DNA from: Dyella kyungheensis
GTDB lineage: Bacteria; Pseudomonadota; Gammaproteobacteria; Xanthomonadales; Rhodanobacteraceae
Assembly: GCF_016905005.1 (NCBI RefSeq)
Contig: NZ_JADIKC010000002.1
Span: forward strand, 275,501 to 339,500
DNA: 64,000 bases
Direction: 5' to 3'
Positions within the stretch are counted from its first letter, which is position 1. Each line of letters opens with the position of its first letter. Under the pieces are notes generated by a model. It had not been told where the DNA came from and did not search any database. It was given only the letters and a program-made list of their open reading frames with translations. This document shows positions 34,854 to 44,234 of the stretch, one piece after another. The position numbers were made by a program, and so were the translations under genes.

Positions 34854-35054
34854 GTTTGGCTCCTGGGGATGCTCTGTTCTACGCGGTGACGGTGTCACCG
34901 CTTCCGTTGGCCCGCAGGCCGCGACGTGTGACGGACCCAGGCCATCGGCCTGCGCCACGCCGCGCTTCGCGCCTCGCCCACTTGCTGGACATCATGCCAC
35001 CCTCACCGGACAGAACAGAGCACTCCTTGGTATTCCCCGACGTGTCGTACGCCC

Positions 35055-35687
35055 TCACTGCTGGCGTTTGATCCAGCGCAAGAGATGCTTCCAGTCTTCC
35101 TGGTGGCTGCGCACGTTTTCCGAGCCGTAATCGAAGATGCCCTTGCCCAGTGCGGTCAGCAGCACATAGGCCTGGCTGTCGCGCAACTGCGCCACCACTG
35201 GAAACGGCGCCTGTTCGGACAGCTGGTTCATGGCGTCCTGGCTGGCATTCGTCCACGGCTTGAGGCGGTTGCCGACCAAACCAACCGGCAACTTCCCCCG
35301 TTTGATGCGATTGATGCGTTTCAGTTCCTCGAGGAAGCCAAACGTGGCGTCGAGGTCGAAGGTTGACGGCAGCACCGGCACCAGCACGATGTCGGCCTTT
35401 TCCAGGTAAGGCTCCAGGTCTTTTTCCTGCGAACCGGCGGGCGTGTCGATGAGCACGCGCTGGGTGTCGGGAGGGAGTTTTTCCAGTGAGCGTCGGCCGC
35501 CTTCGATACCCAGTACGCCGGGCACCGTATCGGGACGGTTGGCCGCCCAGCGGAAGCCGGACTGCTGCCGGTCGGCGTCGACGATGGCCGTGTGCTTGCC
35601 ATCCTGCGCCCAATGCGAGGCCAATTGCGTGACCAGCGTGCTCTTGCCGCAACCGCCTTTGCTGCTTGCTACCAGTACCGTCAGCAT
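35055..35687 (-). CDS. ParA-family (MinD/Soj-like) P-loop ATPase
   Basis: The 210-residue product has a deviant Walker A (SSKGGCGKST, residues 8-17), Walker A' DADRQQSGFRWA and Walker B-like VLIDTPAGS. This marks the short ParA group that positions cargo such as plasmids, chemoreceptor arrays or other complexes. No ParB or other partner gene is adjacent, so the cargo is unknown and chromosome partition is unlikely. A 201-bp gap separates it from the sixA-like gene. That gap holds only short GC-rich inverted repeats and no gene. Confidence 0.85.
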   Translation of the reverse strand: MLTVLVASSKGGCGKSTLVTQLASHWAQDGKHTAIVDADRQQSGFRWAANRPDTVPGVLGIEGGRRSLEKLPPDTQRVLIDTPAGSQEKDLEPYLEKADIVLVPVLPSTFDLDATFGFLEELKRINRIKRGKLPVGLVGNRLKPWTNASQDAMNQLSEQAPFPVVAQLRDSQAYVLLTALGKGIFDYGSENVRSHQEDWKHLLRWIKRQQ

Positions 35688-35799
35688 GATGCCGCCCCAG
35701 TGTCCAAGCCGGGACCAAGCCTACACGATGGCCCGGGCGTCGACGCAAGCATGAGTGTCGTTTCGCTGCTCATGCGTTGCGTCCGGCCAGTCCGCCGGA

Positions 35800-36828
35800 T
35801 CAGCCGGCTTTGCCCGGTTCCCAGTCGGCCGGCGCATCCACCGGCATGTTGTAGTCGTGCAGCGCGGTGAGCACCAGGCTCATCTGGGTGCCACCCGAGC
35901 GGGCCAGCACCAGCAGATGCTGGGCCACGGCGGTATCGCCCTTGGCGCGCACCGACAGCTGCGAGAAGCTCTGCACCTGCCAGACCAGGTTGCGGCGCAG
36001 TCGCTTGGCGTCTTCCTGTTGCGCGGGATCCTCGGCCAGTACTTCACGCAGATGCAGGCCCAGCGAGCGGGCCAGCGGGCTGGAACCCCATTCCAGGAGC
36101 TTGCCCAGTTTCAGGCAATCGGCCTTGACCGCGGGCTTGTCGGCATTCTCTTCGCAGAGGCGCGAGGTGGCCTGCAAGGCCGGCTGTGGCTGGCCCTCCG
36201 CCAGGCCGAAGACCAGGGTCAGCTGCACGTCGGCGCCATTGGTGGCCGACAGCGGGCCCACCACGTTGGTGGGTGGCGGCAGTACCGTCACGGTGGTGGC
36301 CAGGGCCTTGAGGGTGGCCCCGGTGTAGTCGTCGTAAACCTTGGCCGAGGCCGCCTTGGCCAGATCCTGGCGGGCGTCGTCGTTCTTGCCGTCGCGCAGG
36401 TCCTGGCCCAGCTTGAGCAACCATACCGCCGCATTGTCCGGCGCCTGTTGCACCAATTTGGACACCGCGTCGCTATTGGGGCAGTCCGAGGCCTTGGCGT
36501 CGCAGTCGGTCAGCCGGGCCCAGCTGATCTCCGGTCCCGCGCCCTGGGCGGCGGCGGCGCGGTCGATCAGGCTATGAAAACTGTTGAAGTCGGGCTGGTC
36601 CTGCAGCGGGCGGGCGAGCAGGGCGGCGCCCATCAGCGGGATGGGGTCGGCCTGGGGAGCGATCACGCTGACCAGGTCCTTCTGGTATTGCAGCAGCGCC
36701 TGGCGGCGGGCGCCCTGCTGGGCATCGGTGGCTCCGGCGGGAGCCTTGGCGGGCGTTTTGGCCGCCAAAACAGGGCCGGAAGCGGCCATCAGCAGCAGGG
36801 CGAAAAAGAGGGGGCGCCGTCCAAGCAT
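35800..36828 (-). CDS. Hypothetical secreted protein
   Basis: I do not recognise a family. The 342-residue product has a clear signal peptide (PLFFALLLMAASGPVLA-AK). The mature part is Ala/Gln/Asp-rich, probably all-helical, and repeat-like (WLLKLGQDLRDGKNDDARQD), which is compatible with TPR-type or Sel1-type helical hairpins. It has Cys pairs (CDAKASDCPNS, CEENADKPAVKADC) that could form disulfides in the periplasm. AAGGA lies 7 bp before the ATG at 36828. A longer frame to 37149 has no support. Confidence 0.75.
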   Translation of the reverse strand: MLGRRPLFFALLLMAASGPVLAAKTPAKAPAGATDAQQGARRQALLQYQKDLVSVIAPQADPIPLMGAALLARPLQDQPDFNSFHSLIDRAAAAQGAGPEISWARLTDCDAKASDCPNSDAVSKLVQQAPDNAAVWLLKLGQDLRDGKNDDARQDLAKAASAKVYDDYTGATLKALATTVTVLPPPTNVVGPLSATNGADVQLTLVFGLAEGQPQPALQATSRLCEENADKPAVKADCLKLGKLLEWGSSPLARSLGLHLREVLAEDPAQQEDAKRLRRNLVWQVQSFSQLSVRAKGDTAVAQHLLVLARSGGTQMSLVLTALHDYNMPVDAPADWEPGKAG

Positions 36829-36994
36829 CGAGTGGTCCTTACACAAAGCCAACAACCAGAATAACGTCCAAGCATTAAGCTCGCCTGATCCGCAGGACGC
36901 CAGGGGCGGGAGAATGCGTCCCGCCTTGCTAGCATGGCCGCTTCGCGACGCCCCGGGGTGACACCTCATCCTGCGCAGCACAGGAGAAGACCAC

Positions 36995-37195
36995 GTGAAC
37001 GACATTTCTTTTTTGGCCGACGGCCGTGCGGCCCCCTGGTTCGTGGGCTGGGGCACGCTGGCTTTGATCAACGCGGGCCTTGCCCAGGGCAAGAACCGCA
37101 GCGGCTTGCTGTGGTTCCTGGTTTCCCTGGTGTTCGGGCCACTGGCCACTTTGGTGCTGGTGTTGATGCCGAAGGCGCGCCAGACGCTGTTCTGA
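36995..37195 (+). CDS. Small membrane protein of unknown function
   Basis: The 66-residue product starts with GTG behind a good ribosome-binding site (CAGGAGAAGACCAC). It contains two hydrophobic stretches (WGTLALINAGLA; LLWFLVSLVFGPLATLVLVLM) linked by the polar turn QGKNRSG, and ends in a short basic tail. This looks like a two-helix inner-membrane protein of the kind that often sits near housekeeping genes. No function can be assigned. Confidence 0.7.
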   Translation: MNDISFLADGRAAPWFVGWGTLALINAGLAQGKNRSGLLWFLVSLVFGPLATLVLVLMPKARQTLF

Positions 37196-37210
37196 GCGGA
37201 CCCAGAAACG

Positions 37211-37239
37211 GAAAAACCCGGTGCGTCACCGCACCGGGC
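37211..37239 (-). terminator. Rho-independent terminator of speE
   Basis: Read on the minus strand, a perfect 9-bp stem CCCGGTGCG/CGCACCGGG with a GTGA loop is followed by TTTTT. It begins 19 bp after the speE stop. Confidence 0.9.
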
Positions 37240-37257
37240 TCGGGGAACAGGTAGAAC

Positions 37258-38112
37258 TTACTCGCCCAGTGCTTCGCGCATGAACTCCGGCTGGGCCAGC
37301 GCCGCCTTGTGGATATCGGCGTTGTAGTAGCGGGTCGGGAAGTTCTTGCTGAGCGCGCCGCGCTCGCGGAAACCGGTCAGGTCGCCGCCCTTGCGCACCA
37401 TCGTGCAGCTCCACCAGCCGGTGGGGTAGCAGGGCTGCGGGAACGGCAGCGTCTTCACCGCGCTGAAGCCGGCGGTGCGCATGGCCGAACGCATGGACTT
37501 GATCAGCTCCAGGTGGGCGATCGGCGATTCGGACTGCTGCACCAGGATGCCGCCGTGGCGCAGGGCCTTGTAGCAGCTGGCGTAGAAGGCTGCATTGAAC
37601 AGGCCCTCGGCCGGGCCGACCGGATCGGTGGAATCCACGATGATCAGGTCGAGCGACTCGGGCTCGGCTTCGGCCATGTACTTGATGCCGTCGATGAACA
37701 GCAGCTCGGCGCGCGGGTCGTTGTTGGATTCGCACAGCTCGGGGAAATACTGCTCGGCCAGGCGCGTCACGCGTTCGTCGATTTCCACCTGCACCGCGTG
37801 CTCCACTTCCTCGTGCTTGAGCACTTCACGCAGCGTGCCGCAGTCGCCGCCGCCGATGATCACCACGCGCTTGGCGCGCGCATGGGTGAACAGCGCCGGG
37901 TGCGTCATCATCTCGTGATAGAGGAAGTTGTCGCGGCTGGTCAGCATCACGCAGCCGTCGATCACCATCAGGTTGCCCCAGTCGGTGGTCTGGTAGATCT
38001 CGATGGTCTGGAACGGCGTTTTCTCGGCGTGCAGCAGCTTCTCCACGCGGTAGCCAATGGAGGAGCCGGAGGCCTGGTGGGCTTCGGTGAACCAGCTGGG
38101 GTGCTGCGACAT
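37258..38112 (-). CDS. speE: Spermidine synthase
   Basis: The 284-residue enzyme transfers the aminopropyl group of decarboxylated S-adenosylmethionine to putrescine. The family signatures are visible: YHEMMTHPALFTH, the nucleotide-binding VVIIGGGDCGTLREVLKH (with Cys in place of the second usual Gly of GGGDGG), VEIDERV, and the catalytic Asp region LIIVDSTDPVGPAEGLF. The polar C-terminal region GGWWSCTM-like (TGWWSCTMVRKG) also fits bacterial SpeE. The ATG at 38112 agrees with homologues. It is divergent from speA across a 281-bp region. Confidence 0.95.
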   Translation of the reverse strand: MSQHPSWFTEAHQASGSSIGYRVEKLLHAEKTPFQTIEIYQTTDWGNLMVIDGCVMLTSRDNFLYHEMMTHPALFTHARAKRVVIIGGGDCGTLREVLKHEEVEHAVQVEIDERVTRLAEQYFPELCESNNDPRAELLFIDGIKYMAEAEPESLDLIIVDSTDPVGPAEGLFNAAFYASCYKALRHGGILVQQSESPIAHLELIKSMRSAMRTAGFSAVKTLPFPQPCYPTGWWSCTMVRKGGDLTGFRERGALSKNFPTRYYNADIHKAALAQPEFMREALGE

Positions 38113-38206
38113 GGGGATGTTCCTGACCAAAAGATGGATACAAAGAAACCGCAATTGTAGCCGAACGGGGTCTCCGGGACCGCCTCAACCGGGGCCGGTC
38201 TCCGGC

Positions 38207-38240
38207 ACATTGTCACAAGAGCCCGTTACAATAGCCGTCC
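38207..38240 (+). promoter_or_regulatory. Possible promoter of speA
   Basis: TACAAT near 38227-38232 is a good -10 hexamer but has no convincing -35 at 17 bp. The transcript would have a leader of about 155 nt containing GC-rich inverted repeats before the speA ATG. Confidence 0.3.
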
Positions 38241-38393
38241 GTACCGCCGTGCCCTCCTGCCCGCGGTTCGTCAGGTCAGCCGCGGCCCCGCGGCGTGCGA
38301 GGCTTCCGGCCCGGCTGACTGGTGTTTCGTCAAGGCTCGCCGCTGCGACGACATGTTCAGGGTGTGATACGCCCGTTGCACAAGGAACCCTCC

Positions 38394-40283
38394 ATGTCGA
38401 AGCACTGGAACATCGATGCTGCCCGTCATACCTACGCCGTCCCGCACTGGGGCGACGGCTATGTCGACATCGACGACGCCGGCCATATCGTGATGCGTCC
38501 CAAGGGCGCCACCGGCCCGGCGCTGTCGCTGCCGGCGATCGTGGATCGCGCCCGCGCCGAAGGCCTGCGCCTGCCGCTGCTCGTGCGCTTCCCCGATATC
38601 CTCGCCGATCGTTTGAAGCGTTTGCAGGACGCCTTCGCCAAGGCGATCGGCGAATGGAATTACGCGGGCGGCTATACGGCCGTCTATCCGATCAAGGTGA
38701 ACCAGCAGCGCGGCGTGGCCGGCGAGCTGGTCGCCGCCGGCGAGCACGGCTTCGGCCTGGAAGCCGGCTCCAAGCCCGAGCTGATGGCCGTGCTGGCAAT
38801 GGCGCGTCCCGGCAGCATCGTGATCTGCAACGGCTACAAGGATCGCGAATACATCCGCCTCGCGCTGATCGGCCGCAAGCTGGGCCTGCGCGTGCACATC
38901 GTGATCGAGAAGCTGTCCGAGCTCGATCATGTGTTCACCGAAGCCAAGGCGTTGAACGTCGAGCCGTTGCTCGGCGTGCGCGTGCGCCTGGCCTCCATCG
39001 GCGCGGGCAAGTGGCAGAACACCGGCGGCGACAAGGGCAAGTTCGGCCTCTCGCCCAGCCAGGTGCTCACCCTGGTGGAACGCCTGGATCAGGCCGGCCT
39101 CAAGCACACGCTGAAGCTGCAGCACTTCCACATGGGCTCGCAGATTTCCAATGTGCGCGACATCGCCAACGGCATGCGCGAAGCCACCCGTTACTTCGTG
39201 GAGCTGAAGCGCATGGGCGTGCCGCTGGACATCGTCGATGTCGGCGGCGGCCTGGGCGTGGACTACGAAGGCTCGCGTTCTCGCAGCCATAACTCGATCA
39301 ACTATTCGATCGAGCAGTACGCAGCCACCATCGTGCAGTCGCTGGCCGAGGCGGTGGCGGAAGAGAACCTGCCCGCGCCGCACATCATCACCGAAGCCGG
39401 CCGCGCGATGACCGCGCATCACGCCGTGATGGTGGTGAACATCACCGAAGTGGAGCCGGTGCCCGAGGGTCGCATCCCCGAGGCGCACGAGCATGAGCCG
39501 GCGGTGCTGCGTCGCCTGCGCGAAACCTGGGCCGAGATGGATGCGCGTCCCGCGCTCGAACTCTTCCACGAAGCACAGCACCATCTTGCCGAAGGCCAGA
39601 CGCTGTACGCGCTGGGTCAGCTCAATCTCGAAGATCGCGCGCACCTGGACGACATGTACTACGCCATCGCCAACGCCGTGCGCACGCGCCTGCTGCCGGC
39701 CGAGCGTTCGCACCGCCAGGCGATGGACGAACTCGACGAGAAGCTGGTGGACAAGTACTTCGCCAATTTCTCGGTGTTCGAATCGGTGCCGGACATCTGG
39801 GCGATCGACCAGATCTTCCCGATCGCGCCGATCGCACGCCTCGATGAAGAACCCACGCGCCGCGGCGTGATCGTGGACCTCACCTGCGATTCCGACGGCC
39901 GCATCGATGACTACGTCGACGCCGAAGGCGTGGACGTCAGTCTGCCGCTGCATGCCCTGAAAGAAGATGAGAGCTACCGCCTCGGCATCTTCATGGTCGG
40001 CGCCTATCAGGAAACGCTGGGCGACATCCACAACCTGTTCGGCGACACCGATGCGGTGAACGTACGCGTCGACGGCGATTCGTATGTTTTCGCGCATCGG
40101 CGCCGCGGCGACACCACCGACCTGATGCTCGACTACGTGGGCTACGACCTGGAAGCGCTGCGTCGCAGCTATCGCGAACGTATTGCGGCGGCGGGTGTCG
40201 AAGGCACCGCAGCAGAACAGTTGTTTGTCACCTTGAATGAAGGTCTCACCGGATATACCTACCTGTCGGAAGGTGTGCGCTGA
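38394..40283 (+). CDS. speA: Biosynthetic arginine decarboxylase
   Basis: The 629-residue PLP enzyme converts arginine to agmatine, the first step of the arginine route to putrescine. The PLP lysine is Lys101 in AVYPIKVNQQRGV. HMGSQISNV, DVGGGLGVDYEGS and the EAGRAMTAHHAVMV segment are characteristic of the SpeA fold III family, and the length matches. AAGGA precedes the ATG at 38394 with a 7-bp gap. Together with divergent speE it covers the two ends of spermidine synthesis. Agmatinase or agmatine deiminase and SpeD are not in the window. Confidence 0.97.
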   Translation: MSKHWNIDAARHTYAVPHWGDGYVDIDDAGHIVMRPKGATGPALSLPAIVDRARAEGLRLPLLVRFPDILADRLKRLQDAFAKAIGEWNYAGGYTAVYPIKVNQQRGVAGELVAAGEHGFGLEAGSKPELMAVLAMARPGSIVICNGYKDREYIRLALIGRKLGLRVHIVIEKLSELDHVFTEAKALNVEPLLGVRVRLASIGAGKWQNTGGDKGKFGLSPSQVLTLVERLDQAGLKHTLKLQHFHMGSQISNVRDIANGMREATRYFVELKRMGVPLDIVDVGGGLGVDYEGSRSRSHNSINYSIEQYAATIVQSLAEAVAEENLPAPHIITEAGRAMTAHHAVMVVNITEVEPVPEGRIPEAHEHEPAVLRRLRETWAEMDARPALELFHEAQHHLAEGQTLYALGQLNLEDRAHLDDMYYAIANAVRTRLLPAERSHRQAMDELDEKLVDKYFANFSVFESVPDIWAIDQIFPIAPIARLDEEPTRRGVIVDLTCDSDGRIDDYVDAEGVDVSLPLHALKEDESYRLGIFMVGAYQETLGDIHNLFGDTDAVNVRVDGDSYVFAHRRRGDTTDLMLDYVGYDLEALRRSYRERIAAAGVEGTAAEQLFVTLNEGLTGYTYLSEGVR

Positions 40284-40297
40284 GGCGATAGATGCTC

Positions 40298-40427
40298 GTC
40301 ATTCCGGCGCAGGCCGGAATCCAGTTGCAGGCGTGCTTGGTTTTCGCGGAGAGCTTCATCAGCTTTTCCGCGACAGCCGAGCCATGACGCCACTGGATTC
40401 CGGCCGCCGCAGGAATGGCGGAATGGG
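40298..40427. repeat. Inverted-repeat element between speA and bdhA
   Basis: The left arm ATTCCGGCGCAGGCCGGAAT followed by CCAG (from about 40301) has an imperfect inverted partner at about 40392-40425 (CTGGATTCCGGCC and GGAATGGCGGAATG). Each arm is itself a hairpin. An inner stem TCGCGGA/TCCGCGA (about 40344-40373) with AGCT/AGCT adds a third level. The 241-bp gap holds no gene. This resembles the dispersed ATTCC(C/G)GC-type intergenic repeats of Xanthomonadales. Confidence 0.6.
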
Positions 40428-40524
40428 AGTCTCGGTCCATTCGTCTTATGGATGCGCACCCCAGGCTGTGACAGCCTGACAACCGTTTTTTTGCTTTCCC
40501 CGTTCCCCATCGATAGGAGTGGTT

Positions 40525-41310
40525 ATGGCAAGTCTCGACGGCAAGGTGGCACTCATCACTGGCGCGGCCAGTGGGCTGGGCAAGGCGATCGCCGAGCTTT
40601 ACGCGAAAAACGGTGCGGCAGTAGCCATCGCCGACATCAACCAGCAGGCGGCCGATGCAGCCGCCAACGAGATCAACGCGGCCGGCGGCAAGGCCATCGG
40701 CATCGCCATGGACGTGACCAACGAAGACGCCGTCAACGCGGGCACCGACAAGGTGGTCGCGCAGTTCGGTCACCTCGACATCCTCATTTCCAATGCGGGC
40801 GTGCAGATCATCAATCCGATCGAGCAGTTCGCCTTCGCCGACTGGAAGAAGATGCTGGCCATCCATCTCGATGGCGGCTTTCTCACCACCAAGGCCGCGC
40901 TCAAGCACATGTACAAGGACGACCGCGGCGGCACCGTGATCTACATGGGCTCGGTGCATTCGCATGAAGCGTCCAAGCTGAAATCCGCCTACGTCACCGC
41001 CAAGCACGGCCTGCTGGGCCTGGCGCGCACGCTGGCGAAGGAAGGCGCCGCGCACAACGTGCGTTCGCACGTGATCTGCCCGGGCTTCGTACGCACGCCG
41101 CTGGTGGAAAAGCAGATTCCCGAGCAGGCCAAGGAGCTGGGCATCAGCGAGGACGAAGTGATCAAGAACGTGATGCTCAAGGACACCGTGGATGGCGTAT
41201 TCACCACCGTCGAGGACATCGCGCAGACGGCCCTGTATCTGGCCACGTTCCCGTCCGCCGCGCTCACCGGTCAGTCGATCGTGGTGAGCCACGGCTGGTA
41301 CATGCAGTAA
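40525..41310 (+). CDS. bdhA: 3-hydroxybutyrate dehydrogenase
   Basis: The 261-residue short-chain dehydrogenase has the NAD motif TGAASGLG (residues 12-19), NAG at 90-92 and the catalytic Ser143, Tyr156 and Lys160 ([20 protein letters not shown]). The region [17 protein letters not shown] and the C-terminal [13 protein letters not shown] are typical of D-3-hydroxybutyrate dehydrogenases, which interconvert 3-hydroxybutyrate and acetoacetate. AGGAG lies 6 bp before the ATG. The next gene encodes acetoacetate decarboxylase, which supports the assignment. Confidence 0.93.
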   Translation: MASLDGKVALITGAASGLGKAIAELYAKNGAAVAIADINQQAADAAANEINAAGGKAIGIAMDVTNEDAVNAGTDKVVAQFGHLDILISNAGVQIINPIEQFAFADWKKMLAIHLDGGFLTTKAALKHMYKDDRGGTVIYMGSVHSHEASKLKSAYVTAKHGLLGLARTLAKEGAAHNVRSHVICPGFVRTPLVEKQIPEQAKELGISEDEVIKNVMLKDTVDGVFTTVEDIAQTALYLATFPSAALTGQSIVVSHGWYMQ

Positions 41311-41400
41311 TCGACGTGTCCCGCCCGGCTCGCCCGGGCGGGACTGCCGCGCCACGCGCGCTTGGACGCGACGCGTGCCGCCACTGCCCGGAGCGCTGCC

Positions 41401-42141
41401 ATGAAGATCGCCGACGTGAAGGCCAACGCCTTTGCCATGCCCCTGACCAGTCCCGCGTTTCCCGTGGGTCCTTATCGCTTCGTCAATCGCGAATTCCTGG
41501 TCATCACCTATCGCACCGATACGGACGCCTTGCGCGAAGTCGTGCCGGAGCCACTGGAGATCGGCGAGCCGCTGGTGAAGTACGAGTTCATCCGCATGCC
41601 CGATTCCACCGGCTTCGGCGACTACACCGAATCGGGCCAGGTGATTCCGGTCAGCTTCCAGGGCCAGCATGGCGGCTATGTGCATTCGATGTACTTGAAC
41701 GATCATCCGCCGATTGCCGGCGGGCGCGAGCTTTGGGGCTTTCCCAAGAAGCTGGCCACCCCGCAGCTGGATACCGAGATCGACACGCTGGTCGGCACGC
41801 TCGATTACGGCAAGGTGCGGGTGGCCAAAGCCACCATGGGTTTCAAGCATCGCCCGGCGGACCACCAGGCCGTGCTGGACTCGCTGGCGGCGCCCAATTT
41901 CCTGCTCAAGATCATCCCGCACGTGGATGGCACGCCGCGCATCTGCGAGCTGGTTCGTTACTACACCACCAACGTGACGCTCAAGGGCGCCTGGACCGGG
42001 CCCGCTTCGCTGGAACTGCATCCGCATGCGCTTGCACCGGTGGCCGAATTGCCCGTGCTCAAGGTGGTATCGGCGCTGCATTTCATCACGGACCTGACGC
42101 TCGACCTGGGCACCGTGGTGCACGACTATCTGGCCGAGTAA
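41401..42141 (+). CDS. adc: Acetoacetate decarboxylase
   Basis: The 246-residue product has the Schiff-base lysine region [18 protein letters not shown] (Lys116 by position, followed by Lys117), which matches acetoacetate decarboxylases that turn acetoacetate into acetone and CO2. The flanking residues ([20 protein letters not shown]) also fit. CGGAG lies upstream of the ATG. It follows bdhA by 90 bp and precedes a patatin gene by 16 bp, forming a cluster for 3-hydroxybutyrate/acetoacetate breakdown. Confidence 0.92.
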   Translation: MKIADVKANAFAMPLTSPAFPVGPYRFVNREFLVITYRTDTDALREVVPEPLEIGEPLVKYEFIRMPDSTGFGDYTESGQVIPVSFQGQHGGYVHSMYLNDHPPIAGGRELWGFPKKLATPQLDTEIDTLVGTLDYGKVRVAKATMGFKHRPADHQAVLDSLAAPNFLLKIIPHVDGTPRICELVRYYTTNVTLKGAWTGPASLELHPHALAPVAELPVLKVVSALHFITDLTLDLGTVVHDYLAE

Positions 42142-42157
42142 GGCGAGGCTGATTCGT

Positions 42158-43348
42158 ATGGACGTCCGCAAGAAAACCAAAGCACCCGACGCTGCGGCAC
42201 TCGATTCGCTGAAGCAGCACCATCAGCAATACAAGACCATCGCCCTGGTATTGCAGGGCGGCGGCGCGCTGGGCGCGTACCAGGCGGGTGTGTACGAAGC
42301 CCTGGTCGAGGCCGGCATGCAGCCGAACTGGGTGGCTGGCATCTCCATTGGCGCACTGAACGCGGCGATCATCGCGGGCAACGCGCCCGAGCAACGCGTG
42401 GCGCGACTGCACGAGTTCTGGCAGGCGATCACCCGTCCGCAGCTGATACCGACATGGTTCACCCCGCCGCTGGACCCGGGTGCCTGGGAGCTGCCGTGGC
42501 AGAACGGCCTGAGCGGCCTGGCCGCGTTGCGCGCGCTGAGCGAAGGACAACCCGGCTTCTTCACGCCGCGTCCCTTCCCGCTGATGCCGTGGCGTGCGTC
42601 GCCCACCACGGCCAGCTGGTACGACACCTCGCCGCTGAAGGCCACGCTGGAACGGCTGGTCGATTTCGACCGCATCAATCACAAGACGGCGATGCGCGTG
42701 TCGGTAGGCGCAGTGAACATCCGCACCGGCAACTTCGCCTATTTCGACAACACCGAGGGTGACCTGCGCGTCGAGCACTTCATGGCATCGGGCGCGTTGC
42801 CACCGGGTTTTCCGGCCATCGAGATCGACGGTGAGTTCTACTGGGACGGCGGCATGGTCTCCAACACGCCGCTCTACAAGGTGCTGTCCGATGCCTCGTG
42901 TCGCGACTCGCTGGTTTTCCAGGTGGACCTGTGGAGCGCACGCGGCGACCTGCCGCGCGATCTGGCCGAAGTCACCACGCGTTCGAAGGACATCCAGTAT
43001 TCCAGCCGCACGCGCCTGATCACCGAATACATGGCCAACCGCCAGCGCCAGCAGCGCGTGCTGCATGATCTGATGGCCCTGGTGCCGGAAGACCAGCGTC
43101 ATCATCATGCGTATCGCCAGGCGGAAATCTATGCCAGCGGCGCGCTGATCAACCTGTTCCATCTGATCTACCGCAACAAACCCTACGAAGGGCACTACAA
43201 GGACTATGAGTTCAGTGCCGACAGCATGCGCCAGCACTGGACCAGCGGCAGGGACGACATGCAATCCACGCTCGATCAGCCGGAGTGGTTCGCGAAGCCC
43301 TCGGCAGAGCATCCCTTCGTGACCCACGACGTACACTGCGACGATTGA
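42158..43348 (+). CDS. Patatin-like phospholipase with DUF3734-type C-terminus
   Basis: The 396-residue product has the patatin oxyanion loop QGGGALGAYQAG (residues 33-44), the nucleophile motif GISIG with Ser63, and the catalytic Asp in YWDGGMVSNTPL (near residue 228). The C-terminal part (residues about 300-390, NLFHLIYRNKPYEGHYKDYEFS) matches what I know of DUF3734. Patatins release fatty acids from lipids. Members of this subgroup commonly neighbour hydroxybutyrate dehydrogenase genes. The start is 16 bp after the adc stop, so it is most likely in the same operon. It may mobilise storage lipid or polyester, which is inference. Confidence 0.9.
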   Translation: MDVRKKTKAPDAAALDSLKQHHQQYKTIALVLQGGGALGAYQAGVYEALVEAGMQPNWVAGISIGALNAAIIAGNAPEQRVARLHEFWQAITRPQLIPTWFTPPLDPGAWELPWQNGLSGLAALRALSEGQPGFFTPRPFPLMPWRASPTTASWYDTSPLKATLERLVDFDRINHKTAMRVSVGAVNIRTGNFAYFDNTEGDLRVEHFMASGALPPGFPAIEIDGEFYWDGGMVSNTPLYKVLSDASCRDSLVFQVDLWSARGDLPRDLAEVTTRSKDIQYSSRTRLITEYMANRQRQQRVLHDLMALVPEDQRHHHAYRQAEIYASGALINLFHLIYRNKPYEGHYKDYEFSADSMRQHWTSGRDDMQSTLDQPEWFAKPSAEHPFVTHDVHCDD

Positions 43349-43364
43349 AAACCCAGGAACACAC

Positions 43365-44225
43365 ATGAGTCTCAAAGCTGCATTCATCGGACTCGGCGCC
43401 ATGGGCACGCCGATGGCCGGACATTTGAAGGATCGCGGTCTGCTCCACGCCGTGGCCAGCCGTACCCAGGCCAACGCCGACGCGGTGGCCAAGGAACTTG
43501 GCGTCATCGCGCCGTCGCTGGCGGAGATTGCCGCACAGTGCGACGTGATCGCGCTCTGCGTCACCGCCGATGCCGACGTGCTCGCCACCGTCGACGCACT
43601 GCTGCCGCATCTCAAGAAGGGCGCCATCGTGGTGGATCACTCCACCGTGGCACCCGACACGGCCAAGCAGGCCGCCGCCAAACTCGCCGCGGTCGGCGCG
43701 CATTTCCTCGATGCGCCGGTCTCGGGCGGCGTGGAAGGGGCGAAGAACGGCAAGCTCTCGGTGATGGTGGGAGGCGATGCCGACGTGCTTGAACGCGCCC
43801 GGCCGGTGCTGGAAGCGTACGCCTTGCGCGTCACCCATCTGGGCGACGTGGGTGCCGGCCAGGCCACCAAGGCAGTGAACCAGGTACTCGTCGCCGGTAT
43901 CGCCCAAGGCGTGTGCGAAGGCCTCGCGTTGGCCGAAGCACTGGGCCTCGATCCGGAACGCCTGCTACCCACGCTCGGTGCCGGCGCCGCCGGCAACTGG
44001 TTCCTCGAAAAGCGCGGCGCCACCATGCTGCGCAACGAGTTCAGCGTCGGCTTCAAGCTCGGCTTGTTGCACAAGGATCTGGGCATCGTGCGTGGCATCG
44101 CCGAAAAAGCCGGCACCAACCGCAGCGTGATCGAGCGCTCACTGGCCGACTACGCCGAGCTGATGAAGCAGGGTCACGGCGATGACGACATTTCCGGTTT
44201 GATCAGGCTCAAGCGCAAGGGCTGA
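43365..44225 (+). CDS. NAD(P)-dependent oxidoreductase, 3-hydroxyisobutyrate dehydrogenase family
   Basis: The 286-residue product starts with a Rossmann motif FIGLGAMGTPMAGHL, has the substrate-binding motif DAPVSGGVEGA, and the catalytic lysine in GAGQATKAVNQVL. These are the family marks of 3-hydroxyisobutyrate, tartronate-semialdehyde and related beta-hydroxyacid dehydrogenases. AGGA lies 6 bp before the ATG. It follows the patatin gene by 16 bp, so a beta-hydroxyacid substrate in the same pathway is plausible. The exact substrate cannot be read from the sequence. Confidence 0.88.
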   Translation: MSLKAAFIGLGAMGTPMAGHLKDRGLLHAVASRTQANADAVAKELGVIAPSLAEIAAQCDVIALCVTADADVLATVDALLPHLKKGAIVVDHSTVAPDTAKQAAAKLAAVGAHFLDAPVSGGVEGAKNGKLSVMVGGDADVLERARPVLEAYALRVTHLGDVGAGQATKAVNQVLVAGIAQGVCEGLALAEALGLDPERLLPTLGAGAAGNWFLEKRGATMLRNEFSVGFKLGLLHKDLGIVRGIAEKAGTNRSVIERSLADYAELMKQGHGDDDISGLIRLKRKG

Positions 44226-44234
44226 CGCCGATCA

